The notes beneath the pieces are model-generated. The model had not been told where the DNA came from. It saw only the letters and a program-made list of their open reading frames with translations, and ran no database searches. Shown here piece after piece: positions 25,626 through 34,517 of a DNA stretch of 64,000 nucleotides. The position numbers and the translations under genes were made by a program. Origin of the DNA: Myxococcus fulvus (GTDB lineage Bacteria > Myxococcota > Myxococcia > Myxococcales > Myxococcaceae); assembly GCF_900111765.1 (NCBI RefSeq), contig NZ_FOIB01000015.1, positions 1 through 64,000 on the forward strand, read 5' to 3'. Position 1 is the first letter of the stretch. The number at the start of each line of letters is the position of its first letter.

Positions 25626-26828
25626 ATGCCGATGAAGCCCCTGCCCTTTTCCGCCAGGCCGGTCCGCAGGTTGGAGCGCCCGTCGCTCGAGGAGCTGCGG
25701 GAGTGGCACTACCGCGAGCCGGTCATCGTCCGGGGGCTCCTGGATTCCTCCGGGGCACTGGACGCGTTCCGCGCGCAGGGCACGTTGGATGGGAAGCTGG
25801 GGGTGCTGGAGACGCAGCTGGGTGAGCGTCCTCAGCATTACTTCTGCGTGTTGCCTCCGGAGTCGGGCGGGCACTACCGGCCGAAGCTGGTGGTGAACGA
25901 CGCGGAGGGCGGCGTGGCGGTGATGCCCGAGCAGGGCACGTTCGCGGACTTCGCGGACCGGCTGAAGGCGGCGGTGCGCACGGGCGAGTACGTGTACATG
26001 CAGAACGGGATGCTCGAGCAGTCCCACGTGCGCGGGAAACTGGGCTTCGACTTCCTGTCGTTCAGCGACCCGCTGGGGGTGGAGAGCAAGTTCTGGGTGG
26101 GCTCGGACGGGCAGGTGGTGAACCTGCACTACGACGACTGCATCAACTTCATCTGCATGTTCGAGGGCACCAAGCGGGTGACGATGTTCCCGCCCGAGCA
26201 GCTGGCGAACCTGTACCACGCGCCGCTGGACGTGCTGGGAGGCGGGGCGCCCACGACGCCCGTGCACCTGCTGAACCTGGACCTGGAGCGCTTCCCGCGG
26301 TTTCGCGCCGCGCTGGAGCACGCGTGCGTGGCGGTGGTGGAGCCCGGCGAGGCGCTGCTGATTCCGCCCTTCTGGTGGCACCACGTGGAGTCCTTCGGGG
26401 CGATGCACGTGATGGTGAACAGCTTCATCACCACGATTCCGTCCACGGCGACGCTGGAGCTGTGGAAGGACCTGTCCGCGGGCATCCGCGCGCTGGCGAA
26501 GGCGACGCCGGAGGAGCGGAATCGGGAGCGGGAGTTGTTCCGCCGCCGGGTGTTCGCGGGCGAGGAGGTCTCCGAGTCCTCGGCGCTGGCGGAGCAGGCG
26601 CGGGTGACGTTCCAGAAGCTGCCGGGTTCGTGGCGTGAGCATGTGGCGCGGCTGTGGGAGGCGTTCGCCTTCCAGACGCACGGGGCGCCGTTCGAGGAGA
26701 CGGCCGGCGGGCTCGCGGGGCTCATCGAACGGCAGGAGGGACAGCTCACGCTCTATCCCAACGCCAACATGCTGGCGGAGATGCCGGATGTGATGGAGCT
26801 GCCCGCGGGGGACCCGGCTCCGCGGTAG
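25626..26828 (+). CDS. JmjC/cupin-8 family Fe(II)-2-oxoglutarate-type oxygenase
   Basis: A 400-residue cytosolic protein. The metal-binding facial triad is read as His168-x-Asp170 in NLHYDDC and a distal His252 (or 253) in PPFWWHHVES, with a conserved KRVTMFPP strand between them. This is the cupin_8/JmjC layout of FIH- and TYW5-like hydroxylases, which use Fe(II), oxygen and 2-oxoglutarate to hydroxylate side chains or small molecules. The C-terminal region (about 270-390) is helical and may dimerise. It follows the SDR-like gene by 56 bases on the same strand. Beta-hydroxylation of an NRPS-bound amino acid is possible, but a protein or RNA substrate is equally open. Confidence 0.82.
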   Translation: MPMKPLPFSARPVRRLERPSLEELREWHYREPVIVRGLLDSSGALDAFRAQGTLDGKLGVLETQLGERPQHYFCVLPPESGGHYRPKLVVNDAEGGVAVMPEQGTFADFADRLKAAVRTGEYVYMQNGMLEQSHVRGKLGFDFLSFSDPLGVESKFWVGSDGQVVNLHYDDCINFICMFEGTKRVTMFPPEQLANLYHAPLDVLGGGAPTTPVHLLNLDLERFPRFRAALEHACVAVVEPGEALLIPPFWWHHVESFGAMHVMVNSFITTIPSTATLELWKDLSAGIRALAKATPEERNRERELFRRRVFAGEEVSESSALAEQARVTFQKLPGSWREHVARLWEAFAFQTHGAPFEETAGGLAGLIERQEGQLTLYPNANMLAEMPDVMELPAGDPAPR

Positions 26829-26997
26829 GGATTGCGGCCCCTGACGAAGACAGTCATTCCAGTCCATACCACCACGGGGTGAGTCACTCCTCGCACAGAT
26901 GTCGTGACAGACCCGGCGGGCGGTGTGAGACATTGGATGCAACGGGTTCCGCCGCTTGCAAGGAATGACTTGAAGAGCGCAGGCTCTACCCGGTGCG

Positions 26998-27021
26998 ACG
27001 GGTCCATCTCCAGGGACCCGT
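26998..27021 (+). promoter_or_regulatory. Hairpin just before the nuclease-operon start codon
   Basis: A perfect 8-bp inverted repeat (ACGGGTCC / GGACCCGT) with an 8-base loop ends six bases before the ATG at 27028. The only purine run before the start (GGGGGC) lies directly after the stem. In the mRNA this structure would abut the ribosome-binding region and could limit translation. The remainder of the 199-base gap shows no clear promoter. Confidence 0.45.
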
Positions 27022-27027
27022 GGGGGC

Positions 27028-28287
27028 ATGGGCTTGCTGACATCCGAAGACACCGCTCTCCTGGACTCGCTGGACCGGCATGCCCGGCGCCGTGCGGAAG
27101 GGATTCCCACCCTGAGCGCCCTGGTGGGCGACCCGGAGCGCGCGCTCCAGCTCTGGACGCAATGGCTCCACCGCAGCGGGTTGAAGGCTGCCTTCGCGCA
27201 GAGCGAGGACCTGCGCTCCACCGTCTCCGCCTGGGCCACCCAGCTCGCCCGTGAGCGCAATCTCTTCCGAGACGCGGAGAGCTACGTCGTCTTCTCCCAG
27301 CGCGCCATCTCCTCCCGCGAGCTGCACTTCGAGGGCAAGACGCAACACGACCGCCGCGTCCTGTTCGAGCGACTGGAGCCACCCCACGCCGAGCCCGTGA
27401 CGTGGGCCCTTTGCCGACAGCTGCTCGAAGCCCCCGAGCCCGCGCCCCAGGGCACCCTCCCCAACGAGGTCCGTGAGGCCATCTCCCACGACCCGCTCCG
27501 CGTCCTCCACGCGCTGCTGCTCATCATCCCCGAGGGCCGCGCCCCCGCCCTCCACCTGGCGCTCTCCCCTTCCGACCCGCGCAGCCTCCGCACGGCGACC
27601 GCCATCTGCTCCGCGGCCCCGCTGCTGCATGTCGCCTGCGTGCTGCCACCGGATGCGCTCGAAGGGACCCGCGGACGCAAGGACTCCCACGCGCTCGCGA
27701 TGATGCGGGAGGGGCTGCTCGAGCTTCCGGACCCTGCCTCCGTCGCCACCGTGCAGGACTTGCCCGTCGCCGAGCCCGCGGTTCCTCGACGTGCCTCCTC
27801 GAAGAAGAAGGCTCCGGCCTCGCCTCCGGAGCCCCACGTGGCGCCGCCGTTGCTGGAGCGCTTCCGGGTGAACGCGGAGGCCATGGTCGCCGAGCGCGAG
27901 AAGTCCGAGGCCCACGCACGCAGCAAGATGGAGCACTTCTTCTACCACGACATTCTCCAGGTCCATCCCGCCACCAAGGACGTCTTCACCCTCAACGCCA
28001 AGGTGGAACTCGGCGAGGGCAAGCGTCCGCTGGAGGTCGACCTGCTGAGTCGTGAGCTGCGGCTCGCCGTCGAAATCGACGGGCAACACCACTTCCTCGA
28101 CCCGGACCGATTCCGCCGGGACCGCCGCAAGGACCTCGCGCTCCAGCGCATCGGCTACTGGGTGGCCCGCTTCCTCTACGAGGACCTGCACCCCCGCTGT
28201 GAAGACATCTTGAAGACCCTCGAATCGCTCATGGAGGCCCGGCGGCGAGAAGCCACCGCGCAAAGGACAACGCATGGACAGCCCTGA
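27028..28287 (+). CDS. DUF559/Vsr-like PD-(D/E)XK nuclease-domain protein
   Basis: A 419-residue protein, first gene of a three-gene operon. The N-terminal ~240 residues are helical and not recognised. A low-complexity Pro/Lys linker (about 250-275) follows. The C-terminal domain (about 295-405) has the pattern of DUF559/very-short-patch-repair-like endonucleases: RSKMEHFFYHDIL, then Asp338 in LEVDLL, Glu349-x-Asp351 in AVEIDGQHHF, then RRDRRKDLALQRIGYWVARF. The acidic residues fit a PD-(D/E)XK-type metal site in which Lys is replaced, so DNA cleavage is likely but unproven. The last 14 bases overlap the next gene, so the products probably work together, with the downstream dual ATPase supplying energy or DNA movement. 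Confidence 0.8.
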   Translation: MGLLTSEDTALLDSLDRHARRRAEGIPTLSALVGDPERALQLWTQWLHRSGLKAAFAQSEDLRSTVSAWATQLARERNLFRDAESYVVFSQRAISSRELHFEGKTQHDRRVLFERLEPPHAEPVTWALCRQLLEAPEPAPQGTLPNEVREAISHDPLRVLHALLLIIPEGRAPALHLALSPSDPRSLRTATAICSAAPLLHVACVLPPDALEGTRGRKDSHALAMMREGLLELPDPASVATVQDLPVAEPAVPRRASSKKKAPASPPEPHVAPPLLERFRVNAEAMVAEREKSEAHARSKMEHFFYHDILQVHPATKDVFTLNAKVELGEGKRPLEVDLLSRELRLAVEIDGQHHFLDPDRFRRDRRKDLALQRIGYWVARFLYEDLHPRCEDILKTLESLMEARRREATAQRTTHGQP

Positions 28288-29410
28288 CAACCGGTTGGCG
28301 GGACTCGCACTCACCTGGCTCGCGCCGCGTCCGCAACGCAGCGGCACCCGCACGGAGCTCGGCAATGCCCTGCGCCCCTTCGTGGAGCACCGCCTCTCCC
28401 GCCCCGAGTGGAAGGCCCGACTCGACGCCATGCTGGAGCAGCTCCTTGGCGACGAGCTCGTGGCCGCGAAGAAGAAGGCGGGCCTGACGCTCACCAGCGC
28501 GGGGATGGAGCGTGTCCTCCAGTTCCTCCGCCTGGAGCAGCTCCCCAAGGGGCTCAGCTGGAAGAAGTTGAAGGCCACCTACCTCCTCGCGAACAGCCTG
28601 GACGTCGCGCCCTCCAAGGCCACGCTCGCGCGGCTCAACGACGCGGATGGCGTCCGCGCGGCGGTGCTCGCCCGGCACCATCCCGACGTCGGGGAGGGAG
28701 AGCCATCTCTGTCGCAGATTCGGGACAGGCTGCTCTGGCGCCAGCTGGGTGTGGAGACGGAGCGGCCGTTCTCCCTTGGCGCCGTGCAGGCTCACTTGCT
28801 CGGTAAGATGCTCGACACCGAGGTGAAGAACCCACGCAAGGCCGTGGAGCAGCTCGCGGCCCGCGCCGCTGGGGCGACTCGCGCCGACGCGGAGATCCTC
28901 CGCCTGACACTGCTGCGGCAGTGGTTCCTCCCAGAGTCGTCCAGCGCGCCCGCACCCAACACCAAGTCCGCGACCGAGAAGACCCAGGCGCCCACGCGCG
29001 CCATCGGGTCCACGCCCCGGCGAGACACCGAGCCCACGCGGAACACCGTGCCCTCACGCGACACCGGGTCCGCGCCCAATCAAGCCACTGCGCCCTCGCG
29101 AGCCCCCGCGCCCGCCGCGCCGCCCCCCACGGTCCTCGTGGAGTCCTTCGCCGAGCATGTGCTCTCGGTGGCGCGTGCCCTGCCTACGGGCCGCTTCGGG
29201 CGCGACAAGGTGTTCATCTCCCACGTGTGGCGAGCCCTCCAGCCCGAGTGGAGCAATCGCGAGGCGTTTGACGCCGCGCTCCTGGAGGCCAACCGCACCC
29301 AGCACCTGTCGCTGACACGTGCGGACCTCATCGCGACCATGAACCCCACGGATGTCGCAGAGTCCGAGGTGCGTGCTCACGGCTCCAGCTTCCACTTCGT
29401 CGTCGTCTGA
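28274..29410 (+). CDS. Unrecognised protein with winged-helix-like C-terminus, nuclease/ATPase partner
   Basis: A 378-residue protein; ATG at 28274 lies inside the nuclease gene end. No named domain is recognised. Residues 1-225 are charged and helical, with a Lys-rich stretch (AAKKKAG). Residues about 228-285 are a Thr/Pro/Ala-rich linker with short repeats of the type PTRAIGSTPRRDTEPTRNT. The last ~90 residues (GRFGRDKVFISHVWRAL ... LTRADLIATM ... HGSSFHFVVV) look like a compact winged helix. The layout suggests an adaptor or DNA-binding subunit between nuclease and ATPase. It is 21 bases before the ATPase gene. Function is inferred only from operon position. Confidence 0.75.
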   Translation: MDSPDNRLAGLALTWLAPRPQRSGTRTELGNALRPFVEHRLSRPEWKARLDAMLEQLLGDELVAAKKKAGLTLTSAGMERVLQFLRLEQLPKGLSWKKLKATYLLANSLDVAPSKATLARLNDADGVRAAVLARHHPDVGEGEPSLSQIRDRLLWRQLGVETERPFSLGAVQAHLLGKMLDTEVKNPRKAVEQLAARAAGATRADAEILRLTLLRQWFLPESSSAPAPNTKSATEKTQAPTRAIGSTPRRDTEPTRNTVPSRDTGSAPNQATAPSRAPAPAAPPPTVLVESFAEHVLSVARALPTGRFGRDKVFISHVWRALQPEWSNREAFDAALLEANRTQHLSLTRADLIATMNPTDVAESEVRAHGSSFHFVVV

Positions 29411-29431
29411 CTCGTCCTTTCAGGAGCGCGC

Positions 29432-32400
29432 ATGTCCAGCGACCCTCGACTCAAGGTCTTCCTCTCCGACGGCGGCGAGGTCTTCAGCAGCGTCCAACAA
29501 GGCCAGTACCTCTGGCAGACCGACCCGTTCGACGTAGAAACCCTCAACCCCGCCGCGCGTCGCGCGTTCAACCGACTGTTGGACCGCGCGACGGCCTCAC
29601 CACCTCCCGACACCGGGAAGCTCCTCCTCCTGCTCGGTGAATCTGGCAGCGGCAAGACCCACCTGGTGCGCGCCTTCCGCAACTCCGCACACGGTCAGAA
29701 GCGTGGCTTCACCGGCTACATGCCCATGACGGTGGATGCGGCACACTACGACCGCTATCTGCTGTCCAACCTCATCGACTCGCTCGACCATCATCCCTAT
29801 GACGTGGCGCAGGATGACGACAGCGGGATGATGTACCTGTCGAACCTGCTGATGGCTCAGTGCACCAGCCTCTTCGCGCCGCTCATCGAGCCCGAGGAGA
29901 AGGTCCTGGAAGACGATGAGCTGCACGGCACCGTCCGCGCAGTGGCGGACGACCTGCTCTCCGACCCACGCTTCCGTGGCGTCGAGGTGGACCTGCTGCG
30001 AGCGCTCATCTACTTCCAGCGTAGGGACCCGCGCATCAACCGTCGCATCTTCAACTGGCTGCGCTGCGAGGACATCACGACCGAGGACCGGAAGGTCATC
30101 GGCGAGCTCGTCCCACGCACCTCCGACGACGCGCCCGCTCGCATGGTCGAGCAACTGGGACGCGTCATGAATGCGCTGGGGCACGCGCTCGTCCTGTGCG
30201 TCGACCAGATTGAAGACATCAATGACTTCGAGCACCGGCCCCAGTCGGAGAACGCCTTCCGCCGGGCAATGAACACCCTGGCCGCCATCGCCGGCAAGGT
30301 GCCCAACGCTGTCGTGGTCATCTGCTGTCTGTCCGACTACTGGGAGTCGATGCGCCCGAGCCTCAATCGCGCCATGCTCGACCGCATCGAGAACGACCCG
30401 GACCCCGTGACGCTGGAGCGCACCGTCACCGCCGCCACCGCCCGTGACATGGTCGCCCGACGCCTGCGCTTCCTCTACGAGCAGCGCGGCGTGGAGTTCC
30501 GCCCCGAAGAGCCCACCTATCCCATTCCTCCTGAGGGCTTCGAGAAGCTCGCCGGCCAGCGTGCCCGGGACGTGCTGAACGAGTGCCGTCGCTACCGCGA
30601 GAAGGCCATCGAACTGCAGCGCCTCCCGGACGCATTCCCGCTGCCGAGCCGCTACACGGGCTCGCAGTCGCCGAAGCCACCCGAGGGCCCTACCGTCGAC
30701 ATGGACCAGATGTGGACGGACTTCCGCGCCACCTACAAGGAGAAGCTCCCCGAGGACGCGTCCGACATCACCGCCCTGCTCGCATGGGCCGTCGAGATCG
30801 GAAGCGAGGAGATGGGAGGCTCGCCGCGCTTCGCGGTGAAGACGCGCAACGGAGACGACCTGCTGGATGTGGCCGTGCATCCTTCTGGCAAGAAGCTCGT
30901 ACTCGCGCTGTGCGAGCGTCGTCCGCACGGAGGCGGATTGGGTCGACAGATGAGCGAAGCCCTCACCGCCGCGAGAGGGAAGACTCCGGTGCTCATCCGG
31001 ACCTCGGACTTCCCTTCGTCCACGGGGACCCTCGTCTCGGACGCCTTGAGCAAGCTCATCCGGCAGGGTGGGCGACGCGTGGTGCTGGGGGACAGTGACC
31101 TCCGAGAGCTGGTCGCGCTCCGTGACTTCCGTGCCCAGCACGTCGGGCAGGCGGCGCTCGCGGAGTGGAGCCGCACCGCGCGCCCCGTCACTCGACTGAA
31201 GTCCGTGGGTGACATCCTCGGCCTGGAGCCGCTCGGCCCTTCGCTCCCGCCTCAGGGTCCCACGAAGGACCTGCCCGCGCGTGAGCCCGAGAAGCGCGAG
31301 ACCAGGGCCACCGAGGTGACGCCTCCGTCCGCGACACCTCCCGTGCCTGTTCACGTCAGGAACGAGAACAACTTCGTTCCCCGGCAGTCAGGGCTGTTCG
31401 CGGACGCCATGGTGACGACCGCCGCGACGCCGACACCTCGCAACGCATCGAGCCCTCCTCCCGCGCCGACGACTCCCGCCCAGCCCGCGAAGCGTCCCTC
31501 AGGAAAGGTCGCCACCGTCACGCCGCAAGCGAGCACCCCACCCGCCGCCGGCCCGAAGACGGCTGCCTCCGATGATGAGGACACGGACCTCCCAGCAATG
31601 AAGCCCGCGGGCAATCTGCTACCCGACCCGGACCCCACACCGGTCCAGCGCCCCGAGGCCCCCGTCAACCTGGTCCGCAAGCCTCGCCCGACACCCGCGG
31701 CGGGAACCCCCGCCGTCCCGAACGTGGTGCTCACCGGACCCCTGCGCCTGGGCGTCTCCGAGGGATTGCTCCCCCAGAACGTCCTGCTCGACACCGCCGA
31801 GCTGACGAAGCACAGCGCCTTCCTCGGTGGCTCGGGCAGCGGCAAGACGACGCTCGCGCTCAACACGCTGGAGCAGCTCCTGCTCCGAGGCATCCCCGTC
31901 ATCCTCGTGGACAGGAAGGGCGACCTCGCCGCGTACGCCCGCCCCGAGGCCTGGGAGGAGCCCATCGAGGACGCCACGCTGCGCGAGCGGCGCCGGCTCC
32001 TGCGTGAGCGCGTCGACGTCGCGCTCTACACGCCGGGGCGCTCGGATGGCAGACCCCTGGCGATTCCCATCGTCCCCCAGGGACTGGAGACACTCCCCGC
32101 CGAGGAGCGCGAGCAGGGCGTCCAGCAAGCCGCGGATGCCATCGCCGGCATGCTCGACTACCGGACCAGCCCCAACGACAAGGCCGCGAAGGCCGTGCTC
32201 GCGCAAGCGCTCCGGCTGCTGATGAGCCAGTCTTTCGGGAAGGAGGTCACCCTCGAGCTCATCCAGCAGTTCGTCATGTCGCAGGACCCCGCGCTGCTGG
32301 AGGCCACGGACGGGATTCCCACCAAGACCCACGCCAAGCTGGCCCAGGACCTCAGCGTGCTGCGCATCAACCTGCGCACGCTGCTGGCCGTGAGCGGTGA

Positions 32401-33016
32401 ACGGCTCGACCTGGATGAGCTGCTCGGACGCGGCGTCCACGGGGTGCCCGGTCGCACGCGGCTGAGCATCATCAGCACCAAGTTCCTCGGGGACAACTCG
32501 CGCATCCTCTTCTGGGTGTCGCAGCTCCTCCTGGAGACCCACCGCTGGGCCAGCCAGCACCCGTCGCCGAAGCTCCAGGCCGTGATTCTCTTCGACGAGG
32601 CGGACATGTACCTGCCCGCGACGAGCAAGCCCGCGACCAAGGAGCCGATGGAGAGCCTCCTCAAGCGCGCGCGCTCCGCGGGCCTCGGCATCATGCTCGC
32701 CACGCAGAGCCCGGGTGACTTCGACTACAAGTGCCGGGAGAACGTGCGCATGTGGTGCGTGGGCCGGGTGAAGGAGGACAACGCCCTCCGGAAGCTCCAG
32801 CCCATGTTCACCGAGGCGCGCGTCGACGCCGACGCCAAGCTCCCAGGACAGAAGGCCGGCCAGTTCCACGTCCTGCGCGAGGGCAAGGTCCAGCAACTCA
32901 AGGCGGACCGCTCGGCCATCAGCACGAACCAGCTCTCCGAGGACGAAATCCTCCTGTACGCGCGCAAGTCGCGCGAGGCACAGGCGGGTGGCCCCCAGAG
33001 CACCGGAACCTCCTGA
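29432..33016 (+). CDS. Dual-ATPase protein: N-terminal AAA module plus C-terminal HerA/VirB4-like translocase
   Basis: A 1194-residue cytosolic protein preceded by AGGAG. The first NTPase has Walker A GESGSGKT (69-76), Walker B around Asp258 in LCVDQIED and a sensor-like segment VVVICCLSDYW near 300, recalling ORC/STAND or BrxC-like ATPases. Residues about 430-620 form an unrecognised alpha/beta region. A long Pro/Ala/Thr linker (about 620-760) follows. The second NTPase has Walker A GGSGSGKT (799-806), then VILVDRKGDLAAY, and Walker B LFDEAD (Asp1055, Glu1056), with TQSPGDFDYKC downstream. This matches HerA/FtsK/VirB4 DNA pumps. Joined two-motor architecture with a nuclease operon suggests sensing plus processive DNA handling, as in defence or repair. 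It matches no system I can name. Confidence 0.85.
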   Translation: MSSDPRLKVFLSDGGEVFSSVQQGQYLWQTDPFDVETLNPAARRAFNRLLDRATASPPPDTGKLLLLLGESGSGKTHLVRAFRNSAHGQKRGFTGYMPMTVDAAHYDRYLLSNLIDSLDHHPYDVAQDDDSGMMYLSNLLMAQCTSLFAPLIEPEEKVLEDDELHGTVRAVADDLLSDPRFRGVEVDLLRALIYFQRRDPRINRRIFNWLRCEDITTEDRKVIGELVPRTSDDAPARMVEQLGRVMNALGHALVLCVDQIEDINDFEHRPQSENAFRRAMNTLAAIAGKVPNAVVVICCLSDYWESMRPSLNRAMLDRIENDPDPVTLERTVTAATARDMVARRLRFLYEQRGVEFRPEEPTYPIPPEGFEKLAGQRARDVLNECRRYREKAIELQRLPDAFPLPSRYTGSQSPKPPEGPTVDMDQMWTDFRATYKEKLPEDASDITALLAWAVEIGSEEMGGSPRFAVKTRNGDDLLDVAVHPSGKKLVLALCERRPHGGGLGRQMSEALTAARGKTPVLIRTSDFPSSTGTLVSDALSKLIRQGGRRVVLGDSDLRELVALRDFRAQHVGQAALAEWSRTARPVTRLKSVGDILGLEPLGPSLPPQGPTKDLPAREPEKRETRATEVTPPSATPPVPVHVRNENNFVPRQSGLFADAMVTTAATPTPRNASSPPPAPTTPAQPAKRPSGKVATVTPQASTPPAAGPKTAASDDEDTDLPAMKPAGNLLPDPDPTPVQRPEAPVNLVRKPRPTPAAGTPAVPNVVLTGPLRLGVSEGLLPQNVLLDTAELTKHSAFLGGSGSGKTTLALNTLEQLLLRGIPVILVDRKGDLAAYARPEAWEEPIEDATLRERRRLLRERVDVALYTPGRSDGRPLAIPIVPQGLETLPAEEREQGVQQAADAIAGMLDYRTSPNDKAAKAVLAQALRLLMSQSFGKEVTLELIQQFVMSQDPALLEATDGIPTKTHAKLAQDLSVLRINLRTLLAVSGERLDLDELLGRGVHGVPGRTRLSIISTKFLGDNSRILFWVSQLLLETHRWASQHPSPKLQAVILFDEADMYLPATSKPATKEPMESLLKRARSAGLGIMLATQSPGDFDYKCRENVRMWCVGRVKEDNALRKLQPMFTEARVDADAKLPGQKAGQFHVLREGKVQQLKADRSAISTNQLSEDEILLYARKSREAQAGGPQSTGTS

Positions 33017-33034
33017 ACCACCGCCGGATGCCCG

Positions 33035-33066
33035 TTCCGGGACTTCCTGCTAGGAAGCCCCCGGAA
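33035..33066 (+). promoter_or_regulatory. Hairpin sequestering the ribosome-binding site of the chorismate gene
   Basis: A two-tier stem (TTCCGGG pairs with CCCGGAA; inside it CTTCC pairs with GGAAG; loop TGCTA) ends on the A of the ATG at 33066. The only Shine-Dalgarno-like sequence, AGGAAG (33052-33057), lies inside the inner stem. It could also end transcription of the upstream operon, but there is no T tract. Translational control is therefore an equally good reading. Confidence 0.5.
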
Positions 33067-34517
33067 TGAGCACCCGGCCGCTTCCGCCACCGTTGGACCG
33101 CGAGCGCTTCGAGGCGCTCGTGGCCCAGGGCTTCAACCAGGTCCCCGTGTATCGACGGTGGGACATCGGTGCGCCGCGGCCCGTGGACCTGCTGCGCGCC
33201 CTCCCCTCGCACCACCGGTTCCTCCTCGAGTCCACCCGCGTCAGTGAAGAGGGGCGCTACTCCTTCCTCGGCGCGAGCCCCTTCCTGCGCTTCGTCGCCA
33301 AGGGCCCACGGTGCTTCATCGACGATGTGCCCCAGCCGGGTGCCCCGCTGGACACGCTGCGAGCCCTGTTCCGCCAGTGGCGCGGCCCCCGCGTCGAAGG
33401 GCTCCCGCTCTTCCTCGGCGGCGCCGTCGGCTTCTTCGCCTACGAGGCCAACCACTACTTCGAGAAGCTCCCCGTCCACCCTCGCGATGACCTGGCGCTG
33501 CCGGACATCGCCCTGTCCTTCGTGGACACCTTCCTCACGGTGGACCACCTCGAAGGACACCTCCTCGCCATCGCCACCGGCTCGGATTGGGAGGACTGTC
33601 AGCGACGCCTGGACGCGCTCGAATCCCTCGTGCGCCAGGCCACGCCCACCCCGCCTCCCGCGCCTCCCGCTCCCGCTGCGCCCCTCGCGGAGCCACGCTC
33701 CAACTTCACGCAGCAGGACTACCTGGACGCGGTGGAGCGCGTGCGCGAGTACATCCGGGCCGGAGACACGTATCAGGTCAACCTCTCGCAGCGACTCGAG
33801 GTCGACTTCCCCGGCGAGCCCCTCGCGCTCTACGAGACCCTGTCCGCCACCAACCCCGTCCACTTCGCCAGCTACCTCGAAGGAGACGGCTTCCACGTCG
33901 TGAGCGCCTCCCCCGAGCGACTGGTCCGCGTCGAGCACGGGCGCGCCGTCACCCGCCCCATCGCCGGCACCCGCCGCCGCGGCACGCCCGAGGAAGAAGC
34001 CCGCTTCGTCCAGGAGCTGCGCACCAGCGAGAAGGAGCGCGCCGAGCACGCCATGCTCGTGGACCTGGAGCGCAATGACCTCGGCCGCGTCTGCGCCTAC
34101 GGCACCGTCGTGGTGACGAAGCTGATGGAGATCGTCGAGTACGCCCACGTCCTCCACATCGAATCCGAGGTGACGGGACAGCTCACGCCCGACACCGAGC
34201 CGCTCGACGTGGTGGGCGCGCTCTTCCCCGGCGGGACCATTACCGGCGTCCCCAAGATTCGCACCATGCAGCTCATCACCGAGCTGGAGCCGCACGCTCG
34301 CGGCCTCTACACGGGGTCGCTCGGCTACGTGTCCTTCAGCGGCGACCTGGACCTGAACATCGTCATCCGCACCCTGCTCGTGAAGAACGGCCGCGCCTAT
34401 GCCCAGGTCGGCGGGGGCATCGTGCATGACTCGCAGCCTCGCCAGGAGTTCAAGGAGACGCTGAACAAGGCGCGCTCACAGCTCCTCGCCCTGCGCGCGA
34501 GCGGAGCCACGCGATGA
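33066..34517 (+). CDS. Chorismate-binding synthase component I (PabB/TrpE family)
   Basis: A 483-residue enzyme of the anthranilate/aminodeoxychorismate synthase component I family, which converts chorismate with ammonia from the amidotransferase subunit. The N-terminal domain carries LLES (about 53-56), a motif tied to tryptophan binding in TrpE. The catalytic domain has PIAGT (298-302), with Ala where E. coli PabB has a nucleophilic Lys (PIKGT), then LVDLERNDLGR and FPGGTITGVPK. By motif it is TrpE-like. By neighbourhood (amidotransferase overlapping by ATGA, then a PabC-like lyase) it looks like PabB. It may make p-aminobenzoate, serve both pathways, or be a TrpE. The start codon lies at the foot of a hairpin. 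Confidence 0.88.
   Translation: MSTRPLPPPLDRERFEALVAQGFNQVPVYRRWDIGAPRPVDLLRALPSHHRFLLESTRVSEEGRYSFLGASPFLRFVAKGPRCFIDDVPQPGAPLDTLRALFRQWRGPRVEGLPLFLGGAVGFFAYEANHYFEKLPVHPRDDLALPDIALSFVDTFLTVDHLEGHLLAIATGSDWEDCQRRLDALESLVRQATPTPPPAPPAPAAPLAEPRSNFTQQDYLDAVERVREYIRAGDTYQVNLSQRLEVDFPGEPLALYETLSATNPVHFASYLEGDGFHVVSASPERLVRVEHGRAVTRPIAGTRRRGTPEEEARFVQELRTSEKERAEHAMLVDLERNDLGRVCAYGTVVVTKLMEIVEYAHVLHIESEVTGQLTPDTEPLDVVGALFPGGTITGVPKIRTMQLITELEPHARGLYTGSLGYVSFSGDLDLNIVIRTLLVKNGRAYAQVGGGIVHDSQPRQEFKETLNKARSQLLALRASGATR

Noticed and set aside
26852..26970. 9-bp inverted repeat AGTCATTCC / GGAATGACT, arms about 100 bases apart
   Set aside because: With such spacing it could occur by chance, and no target-site duplication or transposase is present. 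The closer hairpin at 26998 is more convincing.
33066..34517. Assigning the symbol pabB or trpE
   Set aside because: Motifs favour TrpE and neighbours favour PabB, so a symbol would overstate the evidence.
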